Of a stretch of 64,000 nucleotides of DNA, positions 52,313 to 63,907 are shown in pieces. A model generated the notes under the pieces. That model had not been told where the DNA came from and made no database searches. It saw only the letters and a program-made list of their open reading frames with translations. The stretch is from contig JBAKBP010003202.1 of the NCBI GenBank assembly GCA_037953745.1, positions 1 to 64,000 on the forward strand. The letters are read 5' to 3'. Numbering within the stretch: the first letter of the stretch is position 1; each line of letters opens with the position of its first letter. Both the position numbers and the translations under genes were made by a program. The stretch comes from Lithodes maja. Its lineage: Eukaryota; Arthropoda; Malacostraca; Decapoda; Lithodidae.

Positions 52313-55109
52313 TTATTCATTTACAAACGCAGTCAGTCGCGGGTTTGATGCGAGATATTTGTCTAAGCGGAGTTTAAATGAATCAACGGTGCTGCAGTCT
52401 ATAACGTCTTGGGGAAGCCCATTCCACAAGTTGACAACTCGATTGAAGAAGAAATTCTTATATTCGTGTGAGTTAAAAGATTTACCAATAATTTTGCAAC
52501 CGTTTCCCCGCGTGTGATTAGATTGGTCGATAGTGAAGTACTTACTACAGTTCATATTGTCGATGCCTTTGATGATTTTGAACACTTGAATTAAGTCACC
52601 TCTTAATCTGCGCTGGGTTAAAGGAAATAGATTTAATTCTCTAAGACGCTCTTTCGTATGGTTTGTTCTTTAGGCTAGGTATCATTTTGGTAACTCTACG
52701 TTGAACTCGTTCTAGCTTGTTTATGTCTTTTTGGTAATAAGGGCACCAGCATTGAACGCAGTATTCCAGAAGAGGGCGGACTAAGGAATTGTAAAGGGTT
52801 AGGATAACGTCTTTGGATTTATGCTCAAATGACCTGCCTATAAAGCCAATAATTATGTTTGCCTTCTTAACAACTTCTGAACATTGTTGACTCGGTTTTA
52901 GGTTACTCGATATTGTTACTCCCAGATCGGTTTCTCTGTTTACATTCTTAAGCTGAGTGCCATTCATCGAATAGTTTGCTTTCTCATTTAGGAATCCGAT
53001 ATGTAGTACTTTACATTTATCTGCATTGAAACTCATTTGCCAAATTTGGGCCCAATGTGACAATTTATCTAGATTGCATTGCATATCGTCAACTTGTTCT
53101 TTTGAAAGTACGCTATTTGCAATTTTTGTATCGTCAGCAAATTTTGAGATGATGTAAATTAGAAAGAGAATTGGTCCTAGTACCGATCCCTGGGGTACCC
53201 CGCTACTTACATTGGTCCATTTAGATGCCTTACCGTTTATGACTACTCTTTGCTTTCTGTCGCTGAGCCAATTTTCTATCCATTTCAACACACCGTCTTG
53301 TATTCCATGCACTTTTAGTTTTAGCAGTAAACGTTTGTGGGGAACTTTGTCAAAGGCCTTTTGAAAATCAAGGTATATATAATATCTACAGCTTTACTCT
53401 CATCGTAGAGGTTGAGGATATCGTGGAAGAAGTCTAAGAGGTTTGTTAAACAGGAACGTTTTTTACGAAAGCCGTGTTGAGTATCTTTAAGTATGTTATT
53501 TTCCTCTAAGTGATTTACGAGTCTGTCTCTTATGACCGTTTCTAGCATTTTACATACAACTGAGGTTAAGCTAATTGGACGATAGTTACTGGGTAGGGAT
53601 TTGCTGCCTTTTTTGATAATCGGTGTTACGTTGGCTATCTTCCACTGATCAGGCATAGTTCCAGACTGCAAGGATTTATTGAATAGTGAAGTAAGTGGTT
53701 TGGAGAGCTCATCCTTAGCTTCCTTTAGAACTCTAGGCGAGATTGTATCAGGTCCAGGCGTTTTATTTACCTTGAGTTTATCTAAACAATTCAATACTTC
53801 TCTCTCTGTAACGGTGACATTGCTTAGAACATCTGAATTATCAATCTGAATCGGCGATGGTGTAGGGATATCACTGAGGTCTTCTGTTGTAAAAACTGAT
53901 GCAAAGACGGTATTGAGGTCATTACTCATTTGTACTTCGTCTTTGGTGTATTCTCCATTTTCATCGACTAACGGTCCAACAGTTGAAGTAACTACTTTTT
54001 TCTTTCTGATATAACTATAGAATTCTTTCGGGTTTGTTTTACTTTGATTCGCAATATGTAACTCTGGGGTCTTTTTACTTTGCTTAATTAACTTTTTGGC
54101 TTTGCGTCGTAGCTCTACAAATTTCACCCGTTCTTCGTCATTTTGTGAGGATTTTAATCTATCATTAGCAAATTTTTTAGCAAGCAGGCAGTTTGAAATA
54201 TCTTTATTCCACCATTTGGGCTTATTATTATGGCCTGGACGCCGTATTTTCGATGGTATGCAGTCTTGCACTGCTTTTAGGTAAGTGGTTTCGAATAACT
54301 TCCAAGATGTATTTATGTCGTTATTGTTAATTAAAAAGCTCCAGTCAGTTTCTTTAAACATAGCTCTAAGTTTATGAAAGTTTGCTTTCTTGAAATTAGG
54401 GACTTTTTCGATGCTACTATTTGGTTCGTTACTAGTAAAGTTTAAAGTGAAAGTTATCGTACGATGGTCGCTGTTACTGAATTATCACCAACATTCAAAT
54501 TCTCTATTAATTCTTCTTTTGTTGCAAGTACAATGTCAAGAACGTTATTACCACGGGTCGGTGTTCGAACAAATTGATAAAGCGAACTCTCTTGCAAGTT
54601 CGTATACAAGTCATGTCCGGAGTGTGAAGTAAGAGTATCGCCCCACTTGGTCACAGGTAAATTAAAGTCGCCAAAAGTTACGGTATCTTGTGAGTTACTT
54701 ACATCTGCAATTTGTTCGTAAATTTCTCGGTCAGTTTGCACTGATTGAGCTGGAAGCTTGTATATTAACGCAAGTATTATTTGTGTACCTTTATTATTCT
54801 TTATTAGCACAAAAGATGTGTCGACGTTCACAATTTGAGGTTTGACAAGAGGGTAGGGTTAAGACTTTCTTTGATATAAAGTAAAACGCCACCTCCATTT
54901 CGATTTATTCGGCTTTTCTCAAACATTACATAACCGGGAAGTGAATACTCTGCTAAAAAGTCTCTATCTTCTGTATTGAGCCAAGATTCAGTTATGCCAA
55001 TCACATCATAATTTTCTGTAAACACTAGCTCCTCTAAATCTGAAAATTTATTGCGTATGCTACGAGCGTTTGTATAGAAAACCTTTAAATTTGTTATTTT
55101 AGAACTCAC
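52313..55109 (-). pseudogene. CR1-like ORF2, copy 2
   Basis: Sense order: endonuclease NLKVFYTNARSIRNKFSDL, VIGITESWLNTEDRDFLAEY, GGGVLLYIKESL; frameshift near 54830; VDTSFVLIKNN, TFGDFNLPVTKWGD; frameshift near 54455; RT N-part with KPKWWNKD, NYRPISLTSVVCKMLE, QHGFRKKRSCLTNLL; frameshift near 53330; GVPQGSVLGPILFLIYI; FADDTKIANSVL. A run of about six residues after FLIYI (NDIDEGLTCT in copy 1) is missing, so the loop before the catalytic box is shortened. A last frame from 52585 ends at the natural stop near 52313 after AFVNE. It is dead, but less damaged than copy 1. Confidence 0.87.
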
Positions 55110-55290
55110 GGAACGGAACGCTCTTTAATAATATTGTTGGTTCTTGTCGGATCTACATGTATGTTCATGGCTGTCCTCGGTCCTCGCTGTCTTCGGTCCT
55201 TATCGCTGGTGGTCCTCGGTTGCCTCTGTTTTTTGCTTGGCGTTGGATGATTTATGTCACTGCTGCTTCTTCTCGGATGGCGTTTTTTGA
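55106..55290 (-). pseudogene. CR1-like ORF1 tail, copy 2
   Basis: A short basic region (KKRHPRRSSSDINHP, SDKDRRQRGPRTAMN) ends IIKERSVP close to the ORF2 start. Traces of the GGTCCTCGG repeat seen in copy 1 are present on the plus strand at 55175-55225. The SGNH-like domain is missing. Confidence 0.55.
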
Positions 55291-55679
55291 AGAGGAAGAG
55301 GGGGGGGGGGGGGACGAAAGGAGGGTAGCTTAAGAAGAGAAGGAATATGAATATGTTGTGAGGAAGCGAAATAGAGGTAAAGGTGAGAGCAAGGAAGTTA
55401 TAATTATTAAGGGAGGAATAGTCAGGTTGAGTGTACCCTATGCGAGCATGAAGCCAGGAAAAAGACTGGCAGTACTGGCGGTTCTGGCCAACATTGACCA
55501 CAGCGTCTTTCGAATATATATCATTATAGGCTATACTAATATGGTGTCATGTAATATAGATATGCATCTCTTTGTGATCAGTACCGGATAATCTGAAACA
55601 TTGTAAGGTCAACAGGAAATTCTTCTATACCTATTGGTACTTACGGTGCAGTTTGAATATCTACACTGCTAAGGTACTA

Positions 55680-55990
55680 ACTACAAGGTACAGAAAAGGA
55701 TAGCAAAGACGAAGGCTCCTCTCCACCCACCACTCCCTCCTTTATGGCAGATAAAATGGTACAGGAGTAACTAGAGTAAGAAGACAATGGTGGAAGAGGA
55801 GAAGGTAGAGTGGGCAAGTAAAGGGGAGGAAGCTTACAAACGATTACAAAGGAAAACAAGCACCAACAGCTCTGATAATCAAGATCCTGGTATCGTAGGG
55901 CATAGCAATCATCAGTCGAGGATTGGTGGCAAGATATTTGTCAAATTTATTTGAAAGTTTGAACCGTGTACCAAGAGCATGCATAACGAT
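55680..55990 (-). pseudogene. CR1-like 3' end fragment, copy 4
   Basis: The minus-strand reading FKLSNKFDKYLATNPRL matches FKLRLDKYLASNPRL of copy 2. The 3' UTR-like part (CAAAGGAAAACAAGCACCAACAG on plus) resembles those of copies 1 and 2. It is followed by a GGA-rich stretch. Only the end of the element is present. Confidence 0.7.
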
Positions 55991-56540
55991 GCACACAATT
56001 GAATCAGTATCAGACGCAAATGAGACAATACAATGCTTTATTACAGCCCAGATACTTTACAACTTGGTTATTAAGGGTCAAAGATTAAATATGATGTTAC
56101 TTTATATATGCTCACGACTGAACAATATAATTTGACAATTTGTTTATATAAATTGACAATTCTATTGTAAAAGATGCATGCCCTTTATGCGAATGGAGCT
56201 AGAATTATACCTAGGTAAAATTAGAAACCCTTTAGTAACCGAGATCGATCCAACCTCCACCATATTGGTGCCACTGGTGCCCTTAGAGTGTTCATACAAT
56301 CATATACGTCAATACCCATACCAAAAGTTAGGCAATTCTGATACACAATATGTGTCGTTCGATAATAATTCTACACCTTCATTAACAATAAAGTAGGTGT
56401 GCAGTTTTCGCAATACCAAAAAAAAAAAAAAAAAATGCATACGCAACTCTGCTACCTAGAATTCTGCAAGTAGTATTGAATCTCTTAGGTAAAATCGGTT
56501 TATATACAGTATATATACTGTATATATATTAAATGTTTTT
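55991..56540. other. Non-coding AT-rich stretch
   Basis: No gene is seen. A poly-A run of about 19 bases lies near 56418-56436, and a (TATA)n/ACTGTATA run near 56500-56530. Confidence 0.5.
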
Positions 56541-56698
56541 ATACTCACAGCCGGACTTGAACCACCGACAGTCAGAACAAGTGCCCATACTTTAATCCAC
56601 TATACCACATCGTGATAGAGGATACTTGTGTGTAGTGTACTAAAGCATAGACACTCGTCCTGAATGTTGGTGGTTCATGTCCGCCTGGGAGTATATAT
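56541..56698. repeat. Inverted pair of tRNA-like sequences
   Basis: The left arm, read on the minus strand, has TGGTATAGTGGATTAAAG (A-box-like) and GGTGGTTCAAGTCCGGC (B-box-like). The right arm, read on the plus strand, has TAGTGTACTAAAGCAT and GGTGGTTCATGTCCGCC. The arms are about 70 bases, roughly three-quarters identical, and separated by about 12 bases. Neither folds into a full tRNA with a paired acceptor stem as far as I can see. TATA-rich repeats border both arms. Confidence 0.65.
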
Positions 56699-57279
56699 AT
56701 GTATAATATAATTACATTTATGATCACATTGAATCTTAACCATTGGAATATTTATCTATAATACGGTCAGCGTAACACTATTTTGTAGCATTTTGAATGT
56801 GGTGTAATTCAAATTTAAAATATACTGTATATAAGAAAGAAATAGTGACCATAATCTGTGACCTTCACCATTCACCTTGACCTTTGAATAACAAAAACAC
56901 AAAATTTTGACAAGCGTTGCATTGACCAACCGAATTTGCCAGCCAAATTTGGTGACGATACGTAACCCGTTCAGTACAGTCCTGTCGGCTTCATTTCATA
57001 CTGGATATTAAGATGATTTTATTTAGTTTATGAAGGGCCTCCATAAAATTAGCAGGCTTTCAACTATCTTAATTAACCCTCTTTGCTACCACAGATCCTT
57101 CATAAGCTCCACACAATTGTCATAATTATTATAGCTAGAATACAATACAAAATTATGTCACCGGTACACAAAGGGTTAAACAGCCTAGAAAAAGTTTAAA
57201 GAAAATTAATAACATTCTTCCTTTGTTCTTTGACCTTGACCTTTAACCTTAAGTATTATAATATACACAGTATATATAT
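56699..57279. other. Non-coding stretch with TGACCTTGACCTTT-like motifs
   Basis: CACCTTGACCTTTGA near 56874 and TTTGACCTTGACCTTTAACC near 57230 flank AT-rich DNA. Such strings recur in many invertebrate repeats. No gene is seen. Confidence 0.45.
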
Positions 57280-58736
57280 ATATATTTAGGGCCCCTTCAT
57301 CATTGACGACTTCGCCTATTAGTATAATAGTCTCCATTCAACATCCCGCACCAGCATTTTGAATAGCCCGCGCGGAAGTTAACCTGGAGTACTCGTCATA
57401 AGTGCACGCTTAATTCCCTTACGGGATCGTCATTTTGATCGGGTACCTTACAAAAAAAAACTCTGTAAAATATAAAAAAGAAAAAATAACTTAATATCTG
57501 GTATCATATGACTTGCCATATGTGTGGATTTCTCATGTTTCGCTTCCCCATCACCAGGCCCTCTAGCAGCCATCGTCTTCCTTCCTACTTCCTCGGCCAC
57601 ACTGACAACAAGGCTTGCGCCGTGCTCCGCTTCAGAGTTCCAGTGTTTCTAGTGAGTCCTTACTCATTTGTATACATCTGTGTTGTAGTAACAAGGTTTA
57701 GATTAGCTAGCACGGCTGCCAGATTGGTGTGTCCGCAGGAAGTATGTGTTAAAATAGGTTACTTTTGTAACAGGCGTCTAAGAGTCCAGGATCGTCGTAC
57801 CGCGTGTGTTTGTGTTTGTTGTGATACGCCTTTAGCTTTTGCGATTACTTAGCTAGAAGGCTACCACTCTACAAGGCATGATACAGACTGTCATTATTGA
57901 GGAAAGTACATGTCAGATTGTTATATATCAGCAAATGCTCTGGTTTAAGGGTGTCTGCACGTGGTGCTCCGCCTTCCAGAGTTCATGTTTTGCTTTGGGC
58001 CCCTTGAGTGGGCCTCCCTCATCCGGGCGCTGTGCTGGGTCTTCGGAGCGTCGTCTGCCGGTGATGTTCGTCGTACCTCGTGGTCAGCCTTTAGTAGGGG
58101 TCTCCGGCGTATGCTTCAGGTAATTTAGGATGCTAAATTTTCTGTATTTTAATTATATGCCTATGTATGCCCCTAGTGTTTTTACATGCATTTTGGCATG
58201 TTTTGGGGTAGGGGAGACGTCCCTCTATATTCTTTATGATGTGTTATGAGTGGGACTCAGGGTTGGGGAGCTGTGCCATCTCCTTTTCTCCAGATTTTTT
58301 TTTTTTCCGGCGGCCCCGTGAGGTGAGCCCGAGTTATCCGTCTTATAAACGGGGAGGAACATTCAAAAGGTCCCGGCGTGGTTTGGCTGAACCAAATTTT
58401 CCCGGCAGAACTGCATTCCTAAGGGGGCTGCAAACTCGGCCAGCCGAGTAACTCGCCCTAACTGAACCAGTTACACGATTAGATTTTCTCGCCCTGTGGT
58501 GCCGCAAGTCGAGTGTACAAGAGTGATAAGATTAGTTTTGCAAACTTTTTCATTGATGATCAGACACTAAAGGTCAAGGGACCTGGGACACTTGTCACAG
58601 GCTAGTAGTTAAACCCAGCTTAGACGAGTCCAGCGGAAGGTTAGAGTAGTTGTGCACTATAGCTAATTTTCCGGCGAACACGAGTTAGGATGTATAACAC
58701 CTCGCAGGTTATCCTTATGAGCATTGATTCCTGGAA
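57280..58736. other. Presumed 5' region of the DIRS-type element, boundary unknown
   Basis: No protein family is recognised in the frames here, including the 114-codon frame at 57508-57852. It should include the left inverted terminal repeat of the DIRS-type element, but the matching right end lies outside the window, so the border cannot be set. Confidence 0.4.
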
Positions 58737-58829
58737 ATGTTATTTTCCAGGCTCCTGACTGCTACTCCAGCGGAGGTTTGGGCAGCTGATCCCGGCAAGG
58801 GGCGGGGGGGGGGTCCCCTTATTAGCACC

Positions 58830-61500
58830 ATGACAAGGTTTGAACTATGCATTACTCCTACCTGCTCTCTATTGCCAATTTTTGCTCACAAACTTTGCAT
58901 TAAGTGCGTCAAGTGTTTGGATCGTTCTCGAGGCTTGTGGTTATCTAAACGCTGATCCATTTGCTCTGAATTGAAAACCGCGTTAGTTACTAACACAGAC
59001 TTATCGTGCCTAGCGGCCTTACAGGAAATTAAGAGTACCTTTAATTCTTAGGCCAAAGACACGGCCCATAAGGCACTTCACTGTGATGATGAAGTACTAT
59101 GGGAACAACTTATTATAAAGTCACCCCTTGTGAAACCCGGTTCCTCGAAATCTGTCGGACCTAAAGTCAAGTCGAAAGCCCTCAGCAAAGAGGTAGTGAG
59201 TAGTAGCAGTGAGAGTGAGGTCACCGAGGTTCCCCTCTCCGACCGTGCCAAGAGGAGACGATCACCCTCTTCGAGGCGAAAGAAGAGATCAAGGTCTAGA
59301 TCCCCCCACAAACAGTCAAGACACTCTTCCGCAGAGTCTTCCCGGTCTACCAAACGCCGGATAGAGGACTCTGGGGGAGCAACGACTCAGGCAAGTAGCG
59401 GCAGCCAGAGGGACACCCCTCAGCAACCGCCCCCTACCCCTACCTCTGACACACCTCAACAGGACTTTGGGGACTCAGAACCCACTTCTGATGCACTGGA
59501 ATCCACACCTAGTCATGAACAATCCTTGAGTGTGTCTCCTAATGTTACATTTGCCATACCTAAACTGAATTATGTACCTCATAGTGTTAGATCGGCAGGC
59601 CCATGTAGGGTTCTGGCTGACCAGTACAGGGGATATCCGTCGGGGTCACAATTGCATTCTCAAGTGATTCCAGACTCCCAGCCCTTTGTGGCAGGGGGTT
59701 ACTGGCGTCAATCTGAACCTTCTCAACCTCTTTTTAACGTTAAGAACTGAGGAGGGTAGCATAGACATGTTGCCATCATCGGTCCCAGATTTAACGTGGC
59801 CCCCGGCGGATAATGAAATAGTGACTGAACTAGAGAATCCTGAGCTGAGTGGAGAGCCGGAGGAGGTTATGTTCTCTCCGGCTCCCCAGTCACTCACAGG
59901 AGAAGATTCTGAGGCAAGTTCCCACTCATCCAGGGACTCCCACAGTAAGTGTGTGACTTCAGATCAGATAAGTGAGTTATTGCACAAGGTTATGCAGCAT
60001 TATCAACTCCCTGCCTCTTCGGAGCCCCCGGTTTCTCAACCTTTGGTGACCCCTAGTACTTCTGTTGTCAGACCCCTAGCTTCCCCGGGTTTTCTCCCAT
60101 CATGTCCTACCCCGGTAGTGGCCGCGGCTTCTGGCACTTCAGTGCCGGCGGCACTGGCTACCTCCTCTTTGAAGGTTATTGCAGATATTCCTCCACCTCC
60201 TTTAGATAAGGCGCCTCTGAAGAAGGGCCCCATGCCCCTCCTCCATGGCCCGGATTGTTCCTGGGTCCCTGTGACTCCAGTGAACCCTCAATTTGCTCAA
60301 CCTTCTGTGTCAGGGGAACTCCTAGTACCCGGCGAGTGGTATATTGAAATTAATAAGACCAGGAAATTTAGGGCAACAGATGAGGAAGGGAGAGTGATGT
60401 ATGTATCAATTAAGGCTGTACCAAGTTCGTACAACCCGGATTATTTTGTGTATACATCTGTCCCGGCGATCCCTCCCGCCGCATCTGCACGACTGTTTGC
60501 GGATTGGTCAAAAGCTGATGGCATCAACGATGTCAAAGCTTTAAATGCTCTCACGCCGGAATTGGCTACAACTCCGGTCCTAGACCAGACGCATACACCA
60601 GTCCAGCAGATGGGGCCGGTGGGGTCAGGCCCCTGGGTAGACTGGGAGATAGAAGCTCAGGTTTTTGCTGCTACAATTACTTCTAAGTCTTCACATCAGG
60701 TTCCCCAAGAAAATCATGCTTACTTTTCTTTGCCAGTAGCCAAAGCAGGAGTGTCCTCAGATTTACTTACCTTTCTTGCGGCGTCCAAAGTTTCCTTGCA
60801 CTCCCTTGATGAACCCTTCTCTACTCCCCCGGCTGCTCACCTTGACAGGGACTTCAAGTTAAGAAATAAGGCTTACCAGATGTTCTCTCAGTACTTGGTT
60901 AGTCACCGGATCGCCGCCTCCCTTTTACGTACTATTTCAGCTATAGCTGAACCCCAAATTAAGAAAGCTACTGAATTGTCTAGGCGACTTTTGCTACAAA
61001 ATTCTATTCAGTCCTTAGGAGACATCAGAATTGCAATTATGGAGGCGGTTCGAGCCCGCCAAGATCTGAGAGTCCATCTGGTTAGGAAGTTGCCGGCGGA
61101 CATAGGTCGCCGGGTAACTCTCTCGCCGGTACTTACTGCCACCCTCCTTAACTCAGAAACATGGAGTCTAGTGTTTAAAATGGTTAATGGTTGGAAGCAG
61201 GTTACCTCCCAATCTCGGAAGGACCCTGCTAAGAAGCCCTTTCATAAATCAAAGGGTGGTAACAAACAATACCAGCCACAGGCTAAACAGTCACCAAGGG
61301 ATCCCAGACTCCCTCCGCAGCAGGGAGGTAATTCGTACAAGTCCAAACAAGGTAAACATTCTGGGTATAAAGGTAAGGCCCCTCAGAAGGGTAATCAGAG
61401 CCAGTCATCAGCCAAATCTAGTCAAGCATCAGATGCCAACCCACCTCCCCCTCCAAAAAACTATCCACCCAGCCTCTCAGCATCCCAATGCCGTGATTAA
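58830..61500 (+). pseudogene. DIRS-type gag, broken
   Basis: The Met at 58830 (MTRFELCITPTCS) starts a Cys/His-rich segment (HKLCIKCVKC) like the N-terminus of DIRS gag. The same frame continues to 59750 through a TGA at 58953 and a TAG at 59049, and includes an Arg/Ser-rich stretch (residues near RRRSPSSRRKKRSRSRSP). Near 59745 the frame shifts by one to the 59686-61500 frame, which is open. This holds a conserved-looking central region (GEWYIEINKTRKFRATDEEG, SSDLLTFLAASKVSL, YQMFSQYLVSHRIAASLLRT) and a basic Gln/Lys/Gly-rich tail. It would form the particle and bind RNA. The two stops and one shift make the copy defective. Confidence 0.75.
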
Positions 61501-61676
61501 GGACACAGGATTTTATAGTTGCCTTGAAGGACGGATCCTGGTTGCACCTGGGTTAGTTCCGATCATTCCGCTCGGCCTGGCCCAAGAAAACCTTGGCCAG
61601 GAAAGTAGTGAGCAAAGGACTCACCTGGCGGTGGCTCCGGCGGCCTTGACTGCGTCAGCCGCGGGAACACACCAAT

Positions 61677-63093
61677 GTGTCTCAGGAGGAGGAGACTCTA
61701 CTTCAGGAAATGATTACCAAACAAGTCCTTATCCCGGTCAATGCCAATCACCCAGTATTTACTTCAAGACTTTTCTTAGTGCCAAAAAGGGACAGTGTGC
61801 AGATGCGACCAGTTCTAGATCTCTCGCAACTGAACACATTTATAGAGAATTCACCCTTCAGGATGCTTACAGTTCAGCAACTCAGACTCGCGATTCCGCC
61901 GCAAGGTTGGATGTGCTCGATCGATCTCAAAGATGCCTATTGGCATGTCCCTATAAACAAACGGTTCCAAAAATTCCTCGCCCTGAGGATCAGGCAAGAG
62001 ACTTATGTCTTCCAAAGAATGCCTTGTGGTTTGAACCTGGCACCGAGAATTTTCACAAAACTCGTCCGGCAAGCTCTTTTACCCCTGTTAGTCCAGGGCA
62101 TACAGGTGTTTTGGTATCTAGACGACTGGATAGTAGTGGCGAACTCTATGGAATTATGTCAAGATCATGTAAACCAAGTGTTAGCTCATGTACAAACCCT
62201 AGGGTTCAAGGTGAACTTGGCGAAGTCTCTCCTTGTCCCCACAAAGACTATTCAGTGGATAGGGCTGGTCTGGGACACCGCCAATCTGACTCTTACGCAG
62301 AGTGTGGACAACTGGGACAGGTTCCGCAATAAACTGTTCCGTTTTCTCCACAGTCTGGATACGACCAGGAAAACGTGTGATTCCCTAGTCGGCTCTCTCA
62401 ACTGGATACAATTAACTGTGAAGTTGGGCCGGTTGAAAGTCAAACGATTAATCCTGGAAGGCAACAAAGTTTTCCCTCTCTCGCCGGAGAAGAAATTATG
62501 GCCAATTCCTCCATTAATCCACAGCTTACTCTTGGTCTGGGCCAAGCGAGAAGTCCTCCACTCTATCACAACATGGGTTTCTCCCCCTCCTACGGTATGG
62601 GTAGACACAGATGCCTCAGGGGCACTAGGTTGGGGCTATCAGTCCACCCTGGGCCATCAAGGTCAAGGCACATGGTCAGCCGACACTCAGTCCCATATCA
62701 ACAAGCAAGAGCTTTTAGTCCCCCTCTTTTTTTCTCCAAACTCACGGCATTACTTTGAAAAACAAATCAATAGCGTTCCGAATGGACAACCAAATTGCAT
62801 TTTTTTTTATTCAGAAACAGGGCTCAGTGAGGTCACGAGAGTTGTTGAAGGTTTCCAAACGGATTTTTGCCCTGGCCGATTCGCTAGGAATTTTCCTGCA
62901 TGCACCATATCTCCCCGGCGTGGCGAACGTCTGGGCAGATGCTCTCTCTCGCTGGTGGAGCACTCTAGTAGAATGGACAATCAAACAGGCTATCTTCGAC
63001 AAGATGATTGCAAAGCCGTCCCGTCCACAAGTGGACTTGTTTGCATCCACAGAAACCACAGACTCCCCCTCTTCCTCTCTCATCAGGAGGTAA
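61677..63093 (+). pseudogene. DIRS-type reverse transcriptase and RNase H, frameshifted
   Basis: The frame from 61677 has SRLFLVPKRDS, MRPVLDLSQLN, MCSIDLKDAYWHVPI (motif A), FQRMPCGLNLAPRIFTKLV (motif B), FWYLDDWIVVA (catalytic YLDD) and FKVNLAKSLLVP. RNase H starts at VWVDTDASGALGWGY, with HINKQELL about 30 residues on. Near 62720-62760 the frame is lost. The correct continuation lies at 62755-63093 in another frame: FRMDNQIAFFFIQKQGSVRSREL, LPGVANVWADALSRWW. The start codon at 61677 (GTG) is not necessarily natural. A short run of T near 62800 is a possible slip site. All expected catalytic Asp and Glu residues can be seen. Confidence 0.87.
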
Positions 63094-63117
63094 CCCCGGC
63101 GGGGGGGACCCGATGCA

Positions 63118-63907
63118 TTGTTGGCAGATTGGAACAGGTGGACCTCAATCTATCTGTTTCCTCCACCAGATTCTGTGCTAATGTGCAAAGTAATTCACAA
63201 GCTGAGGGATTACAGGGGCCGAGTTGCGATGATCGCGCCGCTATGGCCAGCCCAGGTGTGGTACCACCAATTGCAACAGGTGCAGGAACCCGGTGTCCCT
63301 CCAGGTCTCCGCTTTCCACTTGGAAACAATTGGCAACCTTCGGACCTCGCTCAGTTTTGCCTTATGGATATTTACCATGCCAAATGGTTAGCTCAATTTG
63401 GGGAGAGTGTCACTAATAAATTAATGAACCAGTACACTATGTCTACCAGGAGACAATATCAATCCCATTGGAAAACCTTCACAACCTGGATTGTAGAGTC
63501 AGGGCAAACTACTGCCTCAGGGGCTTTAATTTTCAAATATTTAGACTATCTATTCGAACAAAACAAAAATTCAGTAACCACTCTAAAAAAATAATTTGTC
63601 TGCCATTAGAACCCCCTTTTTTTATCTCACTAGCCTTTCCGTACCGCAGGCGGAGGAGAAAGGTTTTATGAGGGCGTGTTTCAAGCTATGTCCACCGCCC
63701 CGTCAGCTCATGCCCACTTGGTCACTTGACAAAGCCTTATCAGTACTTCAATCGCGCAAATATAATAATGTGCCGGATTTTGATTCACCTTTGAAAAAGG
63801 CTGTTTTCCTCATGGCTCTTGCCACCGGAAACAGGGTGTCTGAGCTTGCGGCGATGAGCAACGAACCTAATTGCCTTAGGTTTGGGAGACTGCACGATCA
63901 TATGTAA
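63118..63907 (+). pseudogene. DIRS-type tyrosine recombinase, N-terminal part
   Basis: The first frame (to 63594) has the linker typical of DIRS (ADWNRWTSIYLFPPPDSVL, VAMIAPLWPAQVWYHQL) and the N-terminal core-binding domain (MNQYTMSTRRQYQSHWKTF, ALIFKYLDYLFE). A break at an A-run near 63585 shifts to the frame 63596-63907, with KGFMRACFKLCPP, LDKALSVLQ and KKAVFLMALATGNRVSELAAM. The Arg in GNRVSEL would be the first catalytic Arg. The stop at 63907 and the window end hide the His-x-x-Arg and Tyr residues. The enzyme would insert a circular DNA copy. Confidence 0.82.

Larger units (their letters stand above)
52096..55290 (-). mobile_element. CR1-like LINE, copy 2
   Basis: The closest relative of copy 1, with a shared 3' UTR (TCTAGTGACCCTTCTAGGCT and so on), ORF2 and the start of the ORF1 tail. 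It lacks both the SINE-like insertion and element A, so it provides the empty sites. The ORF1 tail ends in a run of G near 55301-55315. Confidence 0.87.

Noticed and set aside
56541..56612. A genuine tRNA gene
   Set aside because: The A-box and B-box-like strings are present, but the ends do not pair into an acceptor stem and I cannot place an anticodon arm.
57508..57852. A 114-codon frame upstream of the DIRS-type element
   Set aside because: No recognised domain, and not positioned like a DIRS gene. It may be part of a leader or chance.
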